From: a virus
Direction: 5' to 3' (one strand)
Length of the DNA stretch: 64,000 nt
IMG/VR virus record: IMGVR_UViG_3300019487_000018
Location: 62,001-126,000 of that record
Below the pieces are notes generated by a model. That model did no database searches and was not told the origin of the DNA. It was given only the letters and a program-made list of their open reading frames with translations. Both the position numbers and the translations under genes were made by a program. Each line of letters begins with the position of its first letter. The first letter of the stretch is position 1. Positions 16,168 to 24,494 of the stretch are shown in pieces.

Positions 16168-17946
16168 ATGCAGCTAAAAAGCCTACTGAGCGAATCGCGT
16201 TTGGACTACATCGCGAAAAAGCAGGGCGGCGCTTTAATAAAGGCTTACAGCCAAGATAAAGGTCCCAGCAAACCGAAGAACCTTCGAAAGCCGGAATCGG
16301 TTTTGAATGCCTTGGCGAACGCTGACCCATCACCGAATCACCGGTACCTTCAATGGCTTGCTAATCGCTATATCCACAACGATTTCTCTCTCGAAGACCT
16401 TGATCGTGTCAATGCCGACCTAAACGATTTCCTTCGTGTGCGAAATCGTTTGTCGGTTCGCGACATCAATGCATATTCAGTTGATGAGTTGTACAAAGTG
16501 ATGGAACCATTGCTCTCTGTTGGACAACAGGCAAGCATGAAGCGAAAGCAACCATGGAAAGCTTCGGAAGGAGAGCAAAAGATGTTTGACGCAGGGCACG
16601 CTCGCCTGCTCTATCACGACGATCAGATTCGCGTTTTTGTACCAGACACGTTTGAAGCATCGTGCCACTTTGGTACCGGAACAAAATGGTGTACAACGTG
16701 GACGGATTCGCCCAACCACTTTACACGTTACAAAAATCAAGGGCCGTTGTACATTGTAGACACCCCCGATGGAAAGTTTCAGTTCCACTTCGAGACGAAC
16801 AGCTTCAACAATGACAAGGACCGTCCTGCCGAACTAGGCGCTCTTGTTGATCGTTATCCGCAACTGGAACGAGTATTCAAACAATTAGCCGACCAACATG
16901 GCATTCTTGGATTGCTTAAAAATCCAACTCATGAAGCTATGGTCAATTCGGTCACCCGTCGTCCAGACAGCATTCGACAGCTCCGGATCACGCACCTTAC
17001 GCCTGAGATTGTTCAGAAAACGATGGATAATGTTGACAGTTATCACGTCGACGATGTGTTCAGTTTCATCATGAAGTTTCGTCCGGATCTTGTAACAAAA
17101 CATATCAAACATCTTGCGATCAAAGCCAAACCGTCGACAATCAAGTCCATTCCGCCAGATGAATTGACAGCCCCGCAAGTGGAAGCTGCTATGAACGGAA
17201 AGAATGCTACAGACGTCGTTGAAACGTTTCGTTGGTTGGAGGCAAGCCGTCCTGAACTTGTTACTGATGATGTTCGTGTGCAAGTATTACAGAAAGACGG
17301 CCGAGTAATTGAGACGATTAAAAATCCAACACAAACAATGGTTGAAGCAGCAATGTCTGACTTGAACACAACAAACGCCATCAAAGCGTTTAAGTGGATT
17401 ATGGAACATGAGTTAAGCTCGAAGGTGAGTGACGAAGCGTTCGAAAAGATTGTTGGCCGTTCACGGCATGCGTTGAAGTTCATTCCTGAACACCGTCAAA
17501 CGGATGAGATCATCAGCAAAGCATTGGAACATGATGTTGGTGCATTCTCGCACGTAAAACGAGTAACACCTGAAATCATTGCAAAGGCCGTTTCAGAAGG
17601 TGCGTTCATTATCAAAGACAATAAGTATATTAGGGACAAAATCGATACCGCTTTGATGGTCAGAGCAGCAAAGATGAATCCTGAAGCGATGGCACATGAA
17701 TTGGGAGGCTCGTACGATGTATACGATGTCGTTCCACCATACGTCGATCTGAACAAGGTTCTTGCGGCAGCGATGCGTGAGAATGGACTTGCATTGGAAC
17801 ATATCAAACACGAAAAGCAGACGCCTGAGATAATCAAAGCTGCCGTTCGTAGCAATTCGGAAGCATGGAAGTTTGCGAACAAACATTTGATCGCAAAGGA
17901 TCCTGTCCTGCGCGACTTGATGAAGGAGTACCAACGTGGAATTTGA
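16168..17946 (+). CDS. Unknown protein with GTKWCTT domain and helical repeats
   Basis: A 592-residue protein with AAGGGG before ATG 16168. Residues about 130-230 contain a segment seen in several phage proteins: FGTGTKWCTTW, a Tyr/Gly loop and LYIVDTPDGKFQFHFE. From residue 240 to the end there are helical units of about 35 residues, each with a pattern like T-P-E-I-[IV]-x-x-A-x-x-x-x ... A-x-x-[FW]-I, similar to DUF4116 repeats. The last unit contains HIKHEKQTPEIIKAAVRSN. No catalytic site is evident. The gene overlaps the terminase small subunit gene by 11 bases, so it belongs to the packaging operon. The role is unknown. Confidence 0.6.
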   Translation: MQLKSLLSESRLDYIAKKQGGALIKAYSQDKGPSKPKNLRKPESVLNALANADPSPNHRYLQWLANRYIHNDFSLEDLDRVNADLNDFLRVRNRLSVRDINAYSVDELYKVMEPLLSVGQQASMKRKQPWKASEGEQKMFDAGHARLLYHDDQIRVFVPDTFEASCHFGTGTKWCTTWTDSPNHFTRYKNQGPLYIVDTPDGKFQFHFETNSFNNDKDRPAELGALVDRYPQLERVFKQLADQHGILGLLKNPTHEAMVNSVTRRPDSIRQLRITHLTPEIVQKTMDNVDSYHVDDVFSFIMKFRPDLVTKHIKHLAIKAKPSTIKSIPPDELTAPQVEAAMNGKNATDVVETFRWLEASRPELVTDDVRVQVLQKDGRVIETIKNPTQTMVEAAMSDLNTTNAIKAFKWIMEHELSSKVSDEAFEKIVGRSRHALKFIPEHRQTDEIISKALEHDVGAFSHVKRVTPEIIAKAVSEGAFIIKDNKYIRDKIDTALMVRAAKMNPEAMAHELGGSYDVYDVVPPYVDLNKVLAAAMRENGLALEHIKHEKQTPEIIKAAVRSNSEAWKFANKHLIAKDPVLRDLMKEYQRGI

Positions 17947-18373
17947 GAAGAAGGAAAAGACAATCGCCCACCCGATGGAAGAGGTCCTAGGAATTGCGCC
18001 TGGTACAACTGTTGTTGAATACACCGACATGCTTCCGGCTGTCCCTGTTACTGCTCCTGAGTACGATGCAAAGGACGACGAAATCGAAGGTAAGATCGAA
18101 GAGATTTACGCCTTTGCAATGGCTAAAGTTGCCGGAATTGCCGACCAGATTGATCTCGTGGAGGGTAAATACCGTGCCCGCTTGGGAGAAGTAACTGCAA
18201 ACATGCTGAACATTGCTCTTGGTGCTGTTCGCGAAAAGCGTGAACTCAAACAACACAAGGACAAAATTTCCGTTCAGGACAAAGAAGCTGGCACACCACG
18301 CTCAGTAACAAACAACAACGTAATCCTCACGAGGAATGAGCTGTTGGACATGCTCGCGAACAAGAACAAATGA
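17936..18373 (+). CDS. 16: Terminase small subunit gp16-like
   Basis: A 145-residue protein starting with GTG 17936, seven bases after AAGGAG and inside the end of the previous gene. The T4-type gp16 core is a central coiled coil; here DDEIEGKIEEIYAFAMAKV and LNIALGAVREKRELKQHKD match that layout. The family assembles into rings that recognise or stage viral DNA for the large subunit. The N-terminal 45 residues are Pro-rich and the C-terminal end (TRNELLDMLAN) forms a short helix, as in relatives. It lies two genes before gp17, separated by a nuclease-like gene rather than adjacent as in T4. Confidence 0.75.
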   Translation: MEFEKKEKTIAHPMEEVLGIAPGTTVVEYTDMLPAVPVTAPEYDAKDDEIEGKIEEIYAFAMAKVAGIADQIDLVEGKYRARLGEVTANMLNIALGAVREKRELKQHKDKISVQDKEAGTPRSVTNNNVILTRNELLDMLANKNK

Positions 18374-19104
18374 TTCTACTAGAAGTTGTCGAACAGATTG
18401 ATCAACGTACAAAACAGGAACGCGTTGCAGCTGGTGCGCGAGCGCAGCGACTTGTTCGCGATGAACTGCGTCATCGTCTCGGTGATGAAATGCGTCGCGT
18501 TAAGCTTGCACGCGTTGGAAGTAAACTGTTTGACATTCAAGCTGATATCAAAGGTGTTCGCCAACGCGTGGAAGTGAAATCGATGACGAAGGGGAAACCC
18601 CACTTTGCTTTCTTTGACACATATGTCAGCAAAGGAAGTCATAGTCCTCTACTCGACGAAATCACACAACGTGTGACACGAGGTAAGTATGAACACTTTT
18701 CCGAGTGTGTTGAGCAGGAAACGGATGGCGGATTTCCTTGTGAGAGTCAAGAGCAAGAGGTACATCGAAGTATCCGCAGCATTTTGAATCCAGGCACAAC
18801 GTTTTCACCGGCACCAGCGACCCAACTTCCAAAATCTGGCCGTGTTCCAAAAGTGTTGAAGAATATCACCGATCCTTATACATTGGATTTTATTCGGTCA
18901 AAACTATTGGCAGATCTCGCAGCGAAAGACATCAACTATCTTGCACTGCTTAACAGCACGACAGGAAAGGTTGATTATTATCACATTGTCGGTGAAAACT
19001 ATATTGGTGCTCCAAACCTCCCTCAAGTTAAGCGAGCATCGTTCGACACATATGGAGCACCCCTTCAATGCTCAATGAGGGTAGTTGTAAGGATTGCCCT
19101 GTAA
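18370..19104 (+). CDS. PD-(D/E)XK nuclease-like protein between terminase genes
   Basis: A 244-residue protein with ATG 18370 overlapping the gp16 stop as ATGA. Residues 20-75 look like a restriction-endonuclease fold: a helix with ARAQRLVRDELRHRLGD, a strand with D55 and D59 (KLFDIQADI), and the second strand VEVKS with E68 and K70. The following strand (HFAFFDTYV) fits the fold. The remaining 150 residues contain a beta-rich domain with NYLALLNSTTGKVDYYHI. The position inside the packaging operon suggests a role in DNA processing at packaging or a nuclease that protects the phage. I do not recognise a named family; the nuclease call rests on these motifs only. Confidence 0.5.
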   Translation: MILLEVVEQIDQRTKQERVAAGARAQRLVRDELRHRLGDEMRRVKLARVGSKLFDIQADIKGVRQRVEVKSMTKGKPHFAFFDTYVSKGSHSPLLDEITQRVTRGKYEHFSECVEQETDGGFPCESQEQEVHRSIRSILNPGTTFSPAPATQLPKSGRVPKVLKNITDPYTLDFIRSKLLADLAAKDINYLALLNSTTGKVDYYHIVGENYIGAPNLPQVKRASFDTYGAPLQCSMRVVVRIAL

Positions 19105-19123
19105 AAAACGTTCTATATAAGGC

Positions 19124-20719
19124 ATGAGCCGCAAGAACGAATACATCAAGCGCAGTAACGCTACAACCGTAGAAGAGTTTACTGCAGATCAAGTTGTCGA
19201 ATATACGAAGTGCATGGATGACCCTGTGTACTTCATCCTGAATTACTGTCGTCTGCAACATCCTGTGAAAGGCGACATCGCATTTGCAATGTACCCGTAT
19301 CAGAAACGTGTTGTTACAACGTTTTTCCATAACCGCCTTGTAATCGTCCTAGCAGCTCGTCAAACAGGCAAGTCATGGACTGTAGGTGCATACATGTTGT
19401 GGTATGCGATGTTCAAGAAAGACAAGACATGTATCATTGCGTCGAACAAAGAAGAAAACGCAATGGAAATGATCCACCGTATCCGGTTCATGTACGAGCG
19501 TATTCCAAACTGGTTGAAAGCAGGCGTGACCGACGACGGTTACAACAAGCACCGATTCTCGTTTGATAATGGATCTCGTATTCTTGCAGAGACGACAAGT
19601 GAAAACACAGGCCGTGGTAAAGGTGCTTCGTTGCTGTTTTTGGACGAATTTGCGCACGTTCGCGAAAACATTCAGGAAGAGTTTTGGACATCTACGGCAC
19701 CAACATTCTCGACGGGTGGTGATTGTATTATCTGTTCAACGCCAAACGGTGACACAAACCGTTTCGCGCAGCTGTGGCGTGCGGCGGAATTGTACCAATC
19801 TGAAATCGTTCACGTTCAAGACGAACCGAAAGCCGAAAACGACATCTCTGGTGCGGATTTCATCCCGATTGAAGTAAAATGGAATGAAGCGCCCGGTCGC
19901 GATGAACGATTCAAGCAGAGCGAAATTCGTAAGATCGGTGAAGTAAAATGGCGACAAGAATACGAGTGTCAGTTTCTGTCGTCAGATCCTGTTCTTATTG
20001 ATCCAGTCGTTGTTGCTCGTCTTTGGAAGGAAACGGAAAAGACGAAACCTGTTGCGGTGATTCAGGACATCGTATTCTTTGAGCTGCCAAAACCTAACGC
20101 CGTGTATCTTGTTGGTGTTGATCCTGCGACAGGGTCTGGACGTGACTACACAGCGTTCAATGTCTTCTCCCATCCAAGCATGGTACAGGTTGCTGAGTAT
20201 CGCTCGAATACCATGTCAAGTGTGACAGCGTACCAATCTTTGAAACAATTGCTCCGCGTGTACGAAAAAGCTCAATCGACTGTGTTCTTCTCGATCGAAA
20301 ATAATGGTGTGGGTGAAGCAATGATTTCATTGTACGAAGCGGATGAAGCACCACCGGATACAGCCGAATTCATCAGCGAGACCGGACAAAAACGTCGTGG
20401 AATGACGACCACCGGCAAAGCAAAAATCAAAGCGTGTTTGGCACTAAAGGAAATGGTTGAACGAAACACAATCAAGCTTCACTCACCAACCCTTATTGCA
20501 GAGATGAAGAACTTCGTTAGGAAGGCGGGCTCGTACAGTGCAAAATCAAGTTCGACAGATGATTTGATTTCTGGCTGCCTTATTGCTCTTCGTGTTCTAC
20601 AAGAGATCTCGTCATTTGACCAAGACGCTTACGAAAAGCTGTACAATCCAGCGTACTATGAAATTGGTCCAGCAGAAGAATACGACGAGTCGTACGAACC
20701 AGACCCTGTTGTCATTTAA
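19124..20719 (+). CDS. 17: Terminase large subunit gp17-like
   Basis: A 531-residue packaging motor protein. Walker A is AARQTGKS at residues 78-84; Walker B with the catalytic Glu is [10 protein letters not shown] near 170; the coupling motif IICSTPNGD follows. The RNase H-like nuclease domain shows [16 protein letters not shown] near residue 330, SIENNGVG near 390, and a last acidic site at [15 protein letters not shown] near 490. In the family the N-terminal half drives DNA into the head and the C-terminal half cuts concatemers. T4 gp17 is 610 residues. ATG 19124 has only a weak, very close AAGG, but no better start is visible. A broken extra copy of the nuclease domain lies immediately downstream. 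Confidence 0.95.
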   Translation: MSRKNEYIKRSNATTVEEFTADQVVEYTKCMDDPVYFILNYCRLQHPVKGDIAFAMYPYQKRVVTTFFHNRLVIVLAARQTGKSWTVGAYMLWYAMFKKDKTCIIASNKEENAMEMIHRIRFMYERIPNWLKAGVTDDGYNKHRFSFDNGSRILAETTSENTGRGKGASLLFLDEFAHVRENIQEEFWTSTAPTFSTGGDCIICSTPNGDTNRFAQLWRAAELYQSEIVHVQDEPKAENDISGADFIPIEVKWNEAPGRDERFKQSEIRKIGEVKWRQEYECQFLSSDPVLIDPVVVARLWKETEKTKPVAVIQDIVFFELPKPNAVYLVGVDPATGSGRDYTAFNVFSHPSMVQVAEYRSNTMSSVTAYQSLKQLLRVYEKAQSTVFFSIENNGVGEAMISLYEADEAPPDTAEFISETGQKRRGMTTTGKAKIKACLALKEMVERNTIKLHSPTLIAEMKNFVRKAGSYSAKSSSTDDLISGCLIALRVLQEISSFDQDAYEKLYNPAYYEIGPAEEYDESYEPDPVVI

Positions 20720-20733
20720 CCCTGTTTCATATT

Positions 20734-20757
20734 AGAATCCGGTAAATACTGGATTCT
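20734..20757 (+). repeat. Inverted repeat with a late-like box in its loop
   Basis: AGAATCC (20734-20740) and GGATTCT (20751-20757) flank GGTAAATA (20741-20748). It lies just behind the terminase stop and may act as a weak terminator, a promoter, or both. Confidence 0.4.
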
Positions 20758-20761
20758 GAAC

Positions 20762-21205
20762 ATGAACGCACCAACTCTTTTCATGCCAATTGCACCTTAT
20801 CATCAGACCCACTTTTGATTGACACTCTTGCGTTAGAGAGCCTTACAACAGAACTTAGAGACATTACTCACATTGGTACGTTTGATGAATTTAAGTTTTA
20901 TAAACAACCAACAACTGGCTCCACACTTTTAGTTGGCGTTGATCCAGCAACGGGCAATGGAGAGGACTATACAGCAATTGAAGTGTATGAGTTTCCTTCG
21001 TTAGAACAAGTGGCAGAATTTCGTTCAAACACAACATCGTCTGTGACAGCATATCAGAAACTGAAAAAGCTTCTAAAAGTTTTAGAGAAAGCTTTCGTTT
21101 GACCAGGATGCATACGACAAGTTATTTGTTCATGCTTATAATGATGTGGATGTTAGCGAGGAGTATGATGAGAACGACGTTCCTCTACCGATTTCGTTTA
21201 GTTGA
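20762..21205 (+). pseudogene. Broken second copy of the terminase nuclease domain
   Basis: Read from about 20773 this stretch repeats gp17 residues 282-385. LSSDPLLID matches [26 protein letters not shown] matches the first nuclease motif, and AEFRSNTTSSVTAYQKLKKLL matches the following helix. The match then jumps: after LEKA the frame shifts and continues with FDQDAYDKLF to EEYDEND, which corresponds to the last 35 residues of gp17. About 110 residues in between, with two active-site regions, are missing, and the whole ATPase domain is absent. The sequence differs from the intact gene at many codons, so it came from a related phage rather than from a recent local duplication. Confidence 0.85.
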
Positions 21206-21242
21206 CCTTACTCTTAATAGAATAATGCGGTTGTTTTCCCCA

Positions 21243-21250
21243 CATAAATA
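21243..21250 (+). promoter_or_regulatory. Late promoter box CATAAATA
   Basis: The box lies 40 bases before the HNH start at 21291. A weaker AGTAAATA at 21265-21272 lies nearer. Confidence 0.6.
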
Positions 21251-21290
21251 CATATTCAGGGAAAAGTAAATAAGCTATAAGGAACAATAT

Positions 21291-21830
21291 ATGGCATACA
21301 CGGAAAAACAACGTGAATACAACCGTAGATGGCGGCAAAAGGATCCCAAACGCTGGCAACGGCACCTTGCGCAAGTGAAACAATGGCGTAAGGAAAACAG
21401 AGCGAAATGGCTTGAAACACACCGAGCAACGAGGTCCCGTCCCGAATACAAGGAGCGAGAGAAAAAACGAGCAATAGAAGCCCGTCGCAACAACCCTCTT
21501 AAATATGTTGCACAAGGTCTTCAACAGAGAGCAAGAAAGCTGGGCCTTGAGTGTAACGTTAACACGCAATATCTCAAATCTATATGGACTGACCAATGTC
21601 CAATTCTCAACGTGCCGTTGTTTGCTGGTGTAAAAAGAGGGACAATACCAGAACTGAACCTTGCAAGTGTTGATCGTCTTGACAACACAAAAGGATATAT
21701 AAAGGGCAACGTTCACTTTATTTCTTACAGAGTGAACAATATAAAATCTGATGCGTCGTTTGAAGAAATTGAACGGCTGTACAACTGGTGGAAAGCAAAC
21801 AAAGCGAATGAAAGTCAACCAACTACTTGA
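21291..21830 (+). CDS. HNH/endonuclease VII-like homing endonuclease
   Basis: A 179-residue protein with a TAAGGA site before ATG 21291. The N-terminal 90 residues are a very basic helix with Arg/Lys repeats (YNRRWRQKDPKRWQRH), probably for DNA contact. The nuclease core has CPILNVPL, then ASVDRLDNTKGYIKGNVHFI and SYRVNNIKSDASFEE, the signature of phage HNH proteins in which the Asp-Arg and the Asn of GNV are conserved. It sits between the terminase fragment and the kinase gene, overlaps the kinase start by 23 bases, and is AT-richer than its surroundings. It probably arrived as part of the imported segment at 20.7-22.6 kb. Confidence 0.85.
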   Translation: MAYTEKQREYNRRWRQKDPKRWQRHLAQVKQWRKENRAKWLETHRATRSRPEYKEREKKRAIEARRNNPLKYVAQGLQQRARKLGLECNVNTQYLKSIWTDQCPILNVPLFAGVKRGTIPELNLASVDRLDNTKGYIKGNVHFISYRVNNIKSDASFEEIERLYNWWKANKANESQPTT

Positions 21831-22305
21831 GAACGCTCAACCAACTTTATTTGTTCCAATTAGTCCGTCAGGCGGAGGCAAATCTACTCTCTATCAAAAA
21901 CTAAAAACACAAAATCCCGATCTTCTCGTTTTTTCGCTGGATATACTGCGTCATGAATTTTACGACCCTAGTGATTACGCCGCCGCTTGGAGGGCATCAA
22001 ATGAAGATCCACAGTTCAAACAAAGAGCAAATGATCGTTTCCTTGAATTAATTAAAACGGGAAAAGATATCTATGTGGATAATACATCTTTGACACCTAA
22101 ACGCCGCCGATTTTACCTTAATGCAGCTCGTCAACACGGTTACAAAACTATAGCCTATGTCTTTGATGTTGACCTGCCAACATTAATTGCCAGACAAAAA
22201 ACCAGATCAGATAAAAGTGTGCCTGAAGAAGCCGTTCGCCAACAGTATAAGTCGTTAGTTGGTCCACAAGCGGGCGAATTTGATCAGGTTGTTAATGTAA
22301 AATAA
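21808..22305 (+). CDS. P-loop kinase, polynucleotide-kinase-like (imported copy)
   Basis: A 165-residue protein from ATG 21808; an in-frame ATG at 21751 lies deep inside the HNH gene. Walker A is PSGGGKST at residues 20-27. A DILRHEFY segment follows, then DIYVDNTSLTPKRR (an Asp-rich substrate loop) and ARQKTRSDKSVPEEAVRQQY, the lid-like Arg-rich helix of small polynucleotide or tRNA-ligase-type kinases. Such enzymes phosphorylate 5' ends of nucleic acids, but the exact substrate is not shown. The next gene starts in the stop codon (TAATG). A second, headless copy about 55% identical follows at 22576-22923, which shows that this complete copy replaced an older resident gene. Confidence 0.75.
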   Translation: MKVNQLLENAQPTLFVPISPSGGGKSTLYQKLKTQNPDLLVFSLDILRHEFYDPSDYAAAWRASNEDPQFKQRANDRFLELIKTGKDIYVDNTSLTPKRRRFYLNAARQHGYKTIAYVFDVDLPTLIARQKTRSDKSVPEEAVRQQYKSLVGPQAGEFDQVVNVK

Positions 22306-22622
22306 TGAATACTTACTTAATTTACAAACACACGTCTCCCTCTGGAAAAAGTTATATAGGACAAACGGGGGCGTTCAAAAGGAGAACACAGGAACATTTA
22401 TCGTCAAAGTCTTGTTGCCGAGCCTTTCTGAAAGCTATACAAAAATATGGCTGGGAGTCCTTTACGCATGAAATTTTAGCGCAAGAGCTGACATTAGATG
22501 AAGCCAACCGGTTGGAGAAAAAGTATATCGTTGAACACAACACCCTTGTCCCAAACGGATATAACCTGACGTCTGGTGGAAGCAATTATCAATTATGCTC
22601 GTGCTTGGAAGATGTCGACTGA
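22305..22622 (+). CDS. GIY-YIG endonuclease, short form
   Basis: A 105-residue protein whose ATG overlaps the kinase stop. The GIY-YIG core is complete: YLIYKHTSPSGKSYIGQT, an Arg in FKRRTQEH, the GWESFTHEILA strand, a Glu in ANRLEKKYI, and NGYNLTSGG. After that point only 12 residues remain (ending LEDVD) and the usual C-terminal DNA-binding region is missing. Those last codons lie over the start of the truncated resident kinase, so the protein was probably cut short by the recombination that joined the imported segment to the resident DNA. It may still be folded but is unlikely to have its original target specificity. Confidence 0.85.
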   Translation: MNTYLIYKHTSPSGKSYIGQTGAFKRRTQEHLSSKSCCRAFLKAIQKYGWESFTHEILAQELTLDEANRLEKKYIVEHNTLVPNGYNLTSGGSNYQLCSCLEDVD

Positions 22623-22923
22623 AGACTCGCAGTTTGGCAAGAAGGCGAACGATGAGTATTTGCGCTTGTTAGATGAAGGTATCGATCTGTACGTTGACAA
22701 CATGAACCTTTCACCAAAGAAACGGAAGTGGTTCTTGGAACAAGCAAAGAAGCGTGGTTACAAAACGGTGGCGGTAGTGTTTCCGAACGTAACACTGGAT
22801 GTGCTGTTGGCTCGCCAAAAGACGCGAGGCGACAAGAATGTACCAGAAGCTGCTGTTCGTCAGCAGTGGATGGCTTTGAAAGGACCTGAACGCGGTGAAT
22901 TCGACACAATCATTAGCGCTTAA
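22576..22923 (+). pseudogene. Headless resident copy of the P-loop kinase
   Basis: The readable frame gives the C-terminal 110 residues of a kinase parallel to the one at 21808-22305: NYARAWKMSTEDSQFGKKAN, LYVDNMNLSPKKRKWFLEQ, LARQKTRGDKNVPEAAVRQQ and GEFDTII line up with the complete copy throughout. The Walker A half is missing and the frame runs back into the GIY-YIG gene. GTG 22576 or ATG 22612 could start a fragment, but it would have no ATP site. Codon use here is like the surrounding resident genes, richer in GC than the imported copy. It is best read as the remains of the original kinase gene. Confidence 0.85.
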
Positions 22924-23473
22924 GCTGATCCGAGGTTGCCGTATTCTCGATCAGCTTAAGCTACTAGCTGAAGACAGCACATATCCGGAGTTGTACACCG
23001 ATATCCAGCGCGGATTTCCGAACACACAACGACGTCAGCATGCGACAAATGAAGTGTCGATTCGGCAGCTGTCATATCTGCCGTATATTGGAATGAAAAT
23101 GCTGCAGATTCGTGCTCAATGTCGTAGCAATCAACATGACTATCAACCGATTCTTCAATTGTTGAACGTCACGTTCGAAAACGCTGACTCTCCAGAGAAC
23201 GTCACATTCAACGCACAGGGCACAGATTATCACATGCAGCCTGTTGACCTTGATCAAAGTCGGGTGAAAGTTCGCTGCAACTGTCTTGACTTCTACTACC
23301 GATTTGCAATGACGAATTTTAACGACAACAGTCTTGTTGGTCGTTCACCACCAGTGTACCGTCGGGTGCCAGGATCGAACCGACCACCAGCAAATCCGAT
23401 GAACGTTCCTGGGCTTTGCCGCCATTTAATCAAGGTTGTTCAGCGGTTGCAACAGTTAGGATTCGTTCGATAG
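22895..23473 (+). CDS. Hypothetical protein with SWIM-like zinc motif
   Basis: A 192-residue protein starting with GTG 22895 inside the end of the kinase remnant, 11 bases after AAAGGA. The C-terminal half contains VKVRCNCLDFYYRFAMTN and, 43 residues later, VPGLCRHLIKVV. This CxC...CxH pattern is that of SWIM zinc fingers, which bind DNA or proteins. The long loop between the two halves is Pro/Arg-rich (SPPVYRRVPGSNRPPANP). The N-terminal half is helical with a basic patch. It is unclear whether the gene belongs to the late structural set or to DNA metabolism; it has no promoter of its own and follows the packaging genes. Confidence 0.55.
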   Translation: MNSTQSLALKLIRGCRILDQLKLLAEDSTYPELYTDIQRGFPNTQRRQHATNEVSIRQLSYLPYIGMKMLQIRAQCRSNQHDYQPILQLLNVTFENADSPENVTFNAQGTDYHMQPVDLDQSRVKVRCNCLDFYYRFAMTNFNDNSLVGRSPPVYRRVPGSNRPPANPMNVPGLCRHLIKVVQRLQQLGFVR

Positions 23474-23522
23474 GTCTCTCTGTTCTTCTGGATTCTATAT
23501 AACAAAAACCAGGAGATAACAG

Positions 23523-24494
23523 ATGGATACCCGAACTATACAACACATTCTTCGTTGGGAATGGTTACCAGTCGTTGGTGATAATTTCCGTAAAGCTCGT
23601 ATCGAAAGAGAAGAAGCTGCTGAATATCAAAAGATGTTTGAGGCACAGCTTCATTGGTTGAAGGCAATGGCCGGAGCTCCACACGATCTAGCAAAGAAAA
23701 AGCTCCATCACGATGCATATTGGCGCAAGCGCTGGGAAAAACGAAGCAACGAACCAATTTCACTCGCCCCAGTCTTTCCATTCTTTGGAACACCTGGAGA
23801 CGTGTCTACGACGGCGCGTCCAATCGAAGAAATTATCGAAGCAATTCCTGACAAACGTATCCCGAAATTTGACGAAGACACCACACTTGCTGAACTTTTG
23901 TATCCGACAAAAAGAGTTCTGCCAAGTATTTCTCAAGAAGAAGCGGTAGCTCGAATCACAAGACTGGCAGGTCAGTGGTACGATCGGATTGATAGAATTG
24001 GTTTGAAACACAACTGGAGTATTGAACATCTTGAAGGAATCGAGCTTGAAGATGTCTTTCTTCACCTTCTCGGAAATCTAGGCAATGTGCAAGCATCTGG
24101 TTATGCTGACGATCCTGACATCCAGCTTGTGTTTTTCGTTCATTCGCCTCGTTTTATTCCTGCATGCATCGAGAAAGATTGCGACAGTTCGAACAGCATC
24201 ATCATTCCGTTCAGCCCAAATTGTACATGGCAAGGTCGTGGCTTGCTGAATTTTGACACAAGCATGAGAATCGCTCGTTGGTTTGATTGTGAATTGAAAC
24301 CAGTCGCTGATGAGTGGCGAGCAACGTTTATGCTTGATCGGACATGTTCATGGCAATCGAAGAATCCATCTGAAGCAATCCTGAAAGCACTTTTACAGGC
24401 TAGGATCCTTGAGATTCAGACAGGGCTTTCCGCACAGCTGCCGCCTTTTCCTCCAAACGACGCTTCGTCGGAAGATCTGGTTCTAGTCCAGTAA
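23523..24494 (+). CDS. Hypothetical protein, 323 residues
   Basis: ATG 23523 has CAGGAG eleven bases upstream. The N-terminal 100 residues are helical and charged with many Trp and His (YWRKRWEKR); the middle contains a helical part (EEAVARITRLAGQWYDRIDR) and a beta-rich part with PDIQLVFFVHSPRFIP and SIIIPFSPNC. The last 30 residues are hydrophobic and Pro-rich. No known motif is recognised. Its 3' end overlaps the convergent minus-strand gene by 95 bases, so the codons of the last 31 residues are also read on the other strand. The gene is preceded by a short leader and lacks an obvious late box, so it may be read from the packaging operon. Confidence 0.65.
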   Translation: MDTRTIQHILRWEWLPVVGDNFRKARIEREEAAEYQKMFEAQLHWLKAMAGAPHDLAKKKLHHDAYWRKRWEKRSNEPISLAPVFPFFGTPGDVSTTARPIEEIIEAIPDKRIPKFDEDTTLAELLYPTKRVLPSISQEEAVARITRLAGQWYDRIDRIGLKHNWSIEHLEGIELEDVFLHLLGNLGNVQASGYADDPDIQLVFFVHSPRFIPACIEKDCDSSNSIIIPFSPNCTWQGRGLLNFDTSMRIARWFDCELKPVADEWRATFMLDRTCSWQSKNPSEAILKALLQARILEIQTGLSAQLPPFPPNDASSEDLVLVQ

